From Mesorhizobium australicum WSM2073 (GTDB lineage: Bacteria > Pseudomonadota > Alphaproteobacteria > Rhizobiales > Rhizobiaceae), in NCBI RefSeq assembly GCF_000230995.2, contig NC_019973.1:868001-932000 (forward strand): 64,000 bases of DNA. Reading direction: 5' to 3'. Positions 60,011-64,000 of this stretch are shown here, piece by piece (within the stretch, counting starts at the first letter, position 1; each line of letters begins with the position of its first letter). Made by a program: the position numbers and the translations under genes. Under the pieces are notes generated by a model. The model saw only the letters and a list, made by a program, of their open reading frames with translations. It was not told the DNA's origin and did no database searches.

Positions 60011-61102
60011 GTGGCCGACAAGGTGAAAGTACTGGTGGTGGGTCTCGGCAATATGGGTGCGTCGCACGCCAGTGCCTATCATCGCTCGGAGGGGTTTGAG
60101 ATCGTCGGCATCATGAGCCGCTCGATCAAGAGCAACACGAAAATCCCGGCCGAACTCGCCGGTTATCCGCTCTACGAGGATTTCGACCTGGCGCTGAGGG
60201 AGACCAGGCCGGATGCGGTCTCGATCAACAGCTGGCCGAACACCCATGCCGAATACGCGCTGAAGGCGATCGCGGCGAACTGCCACGTGTTCATGGAAAA
60301 GCCTTTGGCCACCAACATCGAGGACGCCGAAAAGGTGGTGGCGGCCGCGCGGGCGAAAAACCGCAAGCTGGTGCTCGGCTACATCCTGCGCGTCCACCCC
60401 TCGTGGATCAAGTTCATCGAGGTTGGCAAGACGCTCGGCAAGCCGCTGGTCATGCGGCTCAACCTCAACCAGCAAAGCAGCGGCAGCGCCTGGCACTGGC
60501 ACAAGAACCTGATCGATTCGCTGATCCCGATCGTCGATTGCGGCGTGCATTATGTCGACGTCATGTGCCAGCTGACCGGCGCCAAGCCGGTGCGCGTGCA
60601 TGGCATTGGCGCCAAACTATGGGCCGAAGCCGACAAGCAGAATTACGGCCACTTGCATGTCACCTTCGATGACGGCTCGGTCGGCTGGTACGAGGCCGGC
60701 TGGGGTCCGATGATGAGCGAGACGGCCTACTTCGTGAAGGATGTCGTCGGCCCGAAAGGCGCGGTTTCGATCGTCGCCGGCCAGCAGGCGAGCAGCGCGG
60801 CCGAGTTGGCCGAAGTGTCGAACTCCGCCGACATCGACCGGCACACCAAGACCGACGCGCTGAAGATCCATTATGCCGCCGTCGACGGCGACAAGAATTT
60901 CAAAAAGCCCGACGAGATCGTCAGCATGGAGGACGAGCCCGGCCACCAGGAACTGTGCGACCGCGAGCAGGCGTTCTTCCTGCGCGCCATAAGCGAGGAC
61001 CTCGATCTGACCGAGCAGATGGACGCGGCGGTCAACAGCCTGCGCATCGTGCTCGCGGCCGAACAGAGCATAGAGCTGGGACGGACGGTCGAGCTGGCCT
61101 GA
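60011..61102 (+). CDS. Gfo/Idh/MocA-family oxidoreductase
   Basis: 363 residues, GTG start with GGGAG upstream. N-terminal Rossmann motif VKVLVVGLGNMGASHASAYH; the catalytic EKP motif in HVFMEKPLATNIEDAEK (about 97) and DCGVHYVDVMCQLTGAKPV with His (about 180) as in inositol-type dehydrogenases. Oxidises a hydroxyl of a sugar, cyclitol or similar. Its place after the ABC genes suggests a role in using the imported compound. Confidence 0.9.
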   Translation: MADKVKVLVVGLGNMGASHASAYHRSEGFEIVGIMSRSIKSNTKIPAELAGYPLYEDFDLALRETRPDAVSINSWPNTHAEYALKAIAANCHVFMEKPLATNIEDAEKVVAAARAKNRKLVLGYILRVHPSWIKFIEVGKTLGKPLVMRLNLNQQSSGSAWHWHKNLIDSLIPIVDCGVHYVDVMCQLTGAKPVRVHGIGAKLWAEADKQNYGHLHVTFDDGSVGWYEAGWGPMMSETAYFVKDVVGPKGAVSIVAGQQASSAAELAEVSNSADIDRHTKTDALKIHYAAVDGDKNFKKPDEIVSMEDEPGHQELCDREQAFFLRAISEDLDLTEQMDAAVNSLRIVLAAEQSIELGRTVELA

Positions 61103-61150
61103 TGCTATCCGGTTGCTGGCGCTGGAGGCGGCACCGGCAGCGCAGGAGTT

Positions 61151-61208
61151 TCACCTTCTCCCCGTCACTATACGGGGAGAAGGTGCCGGCAGGCGGATGA
61201 GGGGCGGC
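61151..61208. repeat. Palindromic repeat (family P), single copy
   Basis: CTTCTCCCCGTCACTATACG with GGGAGAAGGTGCCGGCAGGC and GGATGAGGGG: the same unit as the right copy at 42193, in the same orientation. Between the dehydrogenase and amidase genes. Confidence 0.7.
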
Positions 61209-61291
61209 GCCTACATTTGTAATTAGCCGGTAGCGACAGCTCGCGCATTCCTAAGCGCGATGTCGAGGCAACGCAAATTTGGGAGTGAGAC

Positions 61292-62728
61292 ATGGTCACC
61301 GACAGTCTTTTGAAGACCTATGCCGAGTCCGACGCGCTTGGCCTCGCCGCGCTGGTCCGCGGCGGCCAGGTTTCGCCGGCGGAATTGGTCGAGGCGGCGA
61401 TCACGCTGGTCGAGCGGTTGAATCCGTCGCTCAACGCGGTCGTCCATCGCCTCTATGACATGGCGCGCGCACAGGCCGCGACGGTCGACAGATCGGCACC
61501 CTTTGCCGGCGTACCATTCCTGCTCAAGGAACTGGCCTCGTCCTGGACGGGTGCGCCCAACACCAATTCCTGCTTCTACCTCAGAGATGTCGTCGCCGAT
61601 TTCGACACCGAAGTCGTTCGCCGCATGAAGGCGGCGGGACTGGTGCTGGTCGGCAAGTCGAACGCGCCCGAAAACGGCTGGTCGATCACGACGGAACCAA
61701 AACTCTACGGCACGACGAAAAACCCGTGGAAGGAAGGCATCACGCCAGGCGGCTCGAGCGGCGGCGCGGCCTCGGCTGTCGCCTCGCGCATGGTGCCGAT
61801 CGCGGAGGCCAGCGACGGCGCCGGCTCGATTCGCATCCCCGCCTCCTGCTGCGGGATCGTGGGCCTGAAACCATCGCGCGGCCGCGTCAGCCTGGCCCCG
61901 TTCGGCGACTATTGGTATGGCGGTGCCTACTTCCTCTGCTGCTCGCGCACGGTGCGCGACACGGCGGCCTATCTCGATGCGGTGGCCAGTGCGCTGCCCG
62001 GCGAGCCCTATACGCCGCCGGTGCCGGATGCCTCCTGGCTCAGCCTGTCGGCGCGTGCGCCGAAAAACCTGCGCATCGGCTTCACCGTCACGCCGCCCAA
62101 CGGCACCGCCATCGATCCGGAGGTGAAGGCGGCGGTGCTGGCGACCGTGGCCGCATTCGAGCGGTTGGGGCATCATGTCGAGGAGCACGACATGCCGCTC
62201 GATGCCAATGGCGTATGGGCAACCTACACCAACATGACCTGCGTCCAGACGGCGGCGACCTTCGACTCCCTGGAAACGGTGATCGGCCGGCGGGTGACGC
62301 CAGGCGATGTCGAGGCGGTGACCTGGGCGATCATCGAGCGCGGCCGCGCCACCAGCGGGGTCAGGCACATCTCCGATGTCGAGCAGCTCCGGCAGGTCGG
62401 CCGCGATATTGTCGGCGACCTCAAGGCCTATGATCTCTTCGTCACGCCGACCTTGACGCAACTGCCGCGGCCGTTCGGCTATTACGACATGTCGGAGACC
62501 GACATCGACCGCTACAACGCCAAATGGACGGATGCCGTCTTTGCCTTCCCCTTCAACATCTCCGGCCAGCCGGCGATCTCGCTGCCGCTCGGCTGGTCGC
62601 ACGGCGGCGTGCCGGTCGGCGTGCAACTGGTCGGCCGCTACGGCGACGAGGCGACGGTGCTGGCGGCGTCGGCGCAGCTGGAACAGGAAATGCCATGGAG
62701 GGACAAGCGGCCGGCGGTGAGCGCTTAG
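61292..62728 (+). CDS. Amidase (amidase-signature family)
   Basis: 478 residues with the Ser-cisSer-Lys triad: Lys in LVGKSNAPENGWS (about residue 118), Ser in ITPGGSSGGAASAVA (about 150-175) and the signature DGAGSIRIPASCCGIVGLKP. Hydrolyses a linear amide to acid and ammonia; substrate unknown. GGGAG precedes ATG. A weak resemblance to the operator core (GCAACGCAAATTT, 61268-61280) sits right before it. Confidence 0.92.
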   Translation: MVTDSLLKTYAESDALGLAALVRGGQVSPAELVEAAITLVERLNPSLNAVVHRLYDMARAQAATVDRSAPFAGVPFLLKELASSWTGAPNTNSCFYLRDVVADFDTEVVRRMKAAGLVLVGKSNAPENGWSITTEPKLYGTTKNPWKEGITPGGSSGGAASAVASRMVPIAEASDGAGSIRIPASCCGIVGLKPSRGRVSLAPFGDYWYGGAYFLCCSRTVRDTAAYLDAVASALPGEPYTPPVPDASWLSLSARAPKNLRIGFTVTPPNGTAIDPEVKAAVLATVAAFERLGHHVEEHDMPLDANGVWATYTNMTCVQTAATFDSLETVIGRRVTPGDVEAVTWAIIERGRATSGVRHISDVEQLRQVGRDIVGDLKAYDLFVTPTLTQLPRPFGYYDMSETDIDRYNAKWTDAVFAFPFNISGQPAISLPLGWSHGGVPVGVQLVGRYGDEATVLAASAQLEQEMPWRDKRPAVSA

Positions 62729-63008
62729 GGACCTGTACGGAGGTTTGATCGCTGGACGGCAAAACCTTTCCCGTCGTCATCCTGGGGCGTAGCAAGGAGC
62801 GCAGCGACGCAGCGCAGACCCCAGGATCCATGCCGCGACATCAAAGCGTTCCCGGCGGTCCAAAATTCTGCTCCGCTGCACCCCACGGAAAGGTCACGGC
62901 ATGGATCCTCGGGTCTCCGCGACGGAGCTTCGCTCCTGCTCCGCCCGTGGATGACGAAGGTGGAGGGACCTCAGCCAATTTCCGGAGGTGCAGATCTCAA
63001 GCCTCCTA
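62729..63008. repeat. Paired intergenic repeat (family B) between amidase and M24 genes
   Basis: Left copy CGTCATCCTGGGGCG to CCCCAGGATCCATGCCGCGA (about 62775-62837), right copy inverted, GGTCACGGCATGGATCCTCGG to CCGTGGATGACGAAGG (about 62894-62960; pieces). The ATCC ends face each other. Left copy has CCTGGGG in place of CCTAGGG with a matching change in the other arm (CCCCAGG), so pairing is kept. No gene. Confidence 0.78.
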
Positions 63009-64000
63009 CTACCCAATCACCTCCAGCCGCCGCGGCAGCCGGTTCATCGCGACCGGCCCATCCGGCGTGATCAGGAACTGGTCCTCGAGGTTGAAGCTGG
63101 CGAGGCCGTCGATATAGAGCGGGATTTCGAAGGCCAGCACCATGCCGGCCTCGATCACGACCTCGCTGCCGGCCGATATGAACGGCCATTGCTCGGAAAA
63201 GACCGACTGCCCGACGCCGTGGCCGAAGTGGCCGCGGCGGTAGGAGCGCAGGCCTTGGCGCGCCAGGCTGTCGGTGGCGACGCGGTGGACATGGGCAAGC
63301 GTGTTCCCGGGAACAAGCTCGGCCAGCCCATCGTCGAAGGCGCGCTCGGCAATGGCGTGCAGTTCGGCCTGATCAGCCGAAGGCGGGCCGAAGGTGAAGT
63401 TGCGCGACATGTCGGAGGCGTAGCCACCGACCGTACAGACCATGTCGCATTTCAGCGGATCGCCCGCCACGGCCCTGGCGTCGGCGCCCTTGGCCCGGGC
63501 GCCCAGCGTCACATATTCGGCCGTGATGACCGGGTGGGACAAGCCGGCCGCCGCCGTGGCGACGCCCTGCCGGTAGAGCGCGACGAGATCGCTCTGGCGC
63601 ATGCCGGCCATGGCATCGACCTGCAGCCGCTCCAGGCCGGCTTCCGACAGGATGATGCCTTGCCGCAGCAGGTCGATCTCGCGCTGCGACTTGAGCGCGC
63701 GCAGCCGGTCCTGCACAAGCGAGCCGTCCACAACAGGGCAATCCGGCAGCAGCGCCTGGATGGCGGCAAAATCGGCGGCGGGAATGAAGTCGAGGTCGAG
63801 GCCGAGCGTGGCGCGCTCCAGCCCGAAATCGGCGAGGATTGCCTGCAGCTGTCGCACCGAGCCGGCGAGGTCGAAGGTGGCGGGACGCGCGAAATCCGGC
63901 GCGCGGCCGAGCGAAGCCAGGCCAGCCTCGATACGCTCCGCCAGGGGCAGCCCGGCAGGCTCTGTCTCGATCGGCGCTGCTTCGATCCAGATCGGGTGCG
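63009..64000 (-). CDS. M24-family peptidase/creatinase-like protein (5' end outside window)
   Basis: The frame is open from the stop at 63009 to the window edge (330 codons). The visible part has a creatinase N-terminal-type domain (LAERIEAGLASLGRAPDF) and an M24 domain: Asp pair region KCDMVCTVGGYASDMSRNFTFG, His in GHFGHGVGQSVFSEQWP, Glu in MVLAFEIPLYIDG and Glu in FNLEDQFLI. The first Asp ligand (usually D in D-x-G) appears as CDMVCTVGGYASD, consistent with C-D. Probably an Xaa-Pro dipeptidase or ectoine/creatine-hydrolase relative. Faces the amidase gene and may belong to the same catabolic set. Confidence 0.85.
   Translation of the reverse strand, partial: HPIWIEAAPIETEPAGLPLAERIEAGLASLGRAPDFARPATFDLAGSVRQLQAILADFGLERATLGLDLDFIPAADFAAIQALLPDCPVVDGSLVQDRLRALKSQREIDLLRQGIILSEAGLERLQVDAMAGMRQSDLVALYRQGVATAAAGLSHPVITAEYVTLGARAKGADARAVAGDPLKCDMVCTVGGYASDMSRNFTFGPPSADQAELHAIAERAFDDGLAELVPGNTLAHVHRVATDSLARQGLRSYRRGHFGHGVGQSVFSEQWPFISAGSEVVIEAGMVLAFEIPLYIDGLASFNLEDQFLITPDGPVAMNRLPRRLEVIG

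Noticed and set aside
61268..61280. Third RpiR operator before the amidase gene
   Set aside because: Only 11 of 13 core bases match, without the flanks or an inverted half, and it overlaps the ribosome-site region; too weak to list as a site.

Overview
The window is GC-rich chromosomal DNA from an alphaproteobacterium of the order Rhizobiales, most probably Mesorhizobium or a close relative. The grounds are the gene order ppsR-hemE-hemJ-rho-mnmE-mnmG-rsmG-parA-parB-holA, rhizobial-type protein sequences, GANTC methylation sites, EcfG-type stress promoters and intergenic palindromic repeats. The genus is inferred from recall, not from a search. No tRNA, rRNA, prophage or CRISPR array was seen. 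The only insertion sequence is an IS481-family element.

Layout. 1-6 kb: the start of ligD, then ku (non-homologous end joining), a DUF892/YciE stress gene, two doubtful tiny ORFs, and a TAXI-type TRAP transporter set (DUF1850, fused permease, binding protein). 6-12 kb: a DGPF/YciI-like gene with an ECF42-like sigma factor, a GST, cysK, a LysE exporter and a periplasmic sorbosone-dehydrogenase-like enzyme. 12-17 kb: hrcA divergent from rph, then a tightly coupled VOC-rdgB-hemW run and a mini tyrosine phosphatase. 17-21.5 kb: a GlxA-type regulator, an M24 protein resembling DMSP lyase DddP, a cysteine hydrolase and an HSL-type esterase.

21.5-38 kb is the replication-origin neighbourhood. dnaQ, coaE, aroE, maf and ppsR point left and hemE, hemJ and rho point right. 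The ppsR-hemE gap has a perfect DnaA box, degenerate boxes, five GANTC sites and an AT-rich stretch next to hemE, and is the predicted oriC. Five parS-like sites lie 7-9 kb away, around mnmG and inside rsmG, just before parAB. holA follows.

38.5-43.8 kb encodes a branched-chain 2-oxoacid dehydrogenase complex (E1 alpha, E1 beta, E2, E3), followed by the IS481-family insertion. 45-51 kb has a saccharopine-dehydrogenase-family gene with a divergent Lrp/AsnC regulator, a two-component system next to a COG4705 membrane protein with four internal repeats, and an ICMT-like membrane protein.

51-64 kb looks like one catabolic and uptake region: an NTF2-like protein, RidA, an amidohydrolase, a flavin monooxygenase with an extra NTF2-like N-terminus, an RpiR-family regulator, an ABC importer with a Tat-exported binding protein, a Gfo/Idh/MocA dehydrogenase, an amidase and a partial M24 peptidase. 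Nearly the same operator-like sequence stands before RidA and before the RpiR gene, which suggests one regulon for an unidentified amide- or amine-containing compound. This is the best candidate for an undescribed system here.

Three families of palindromic repeats, mostly arranged as oppositely oriented pairs, fill many of the gaps.
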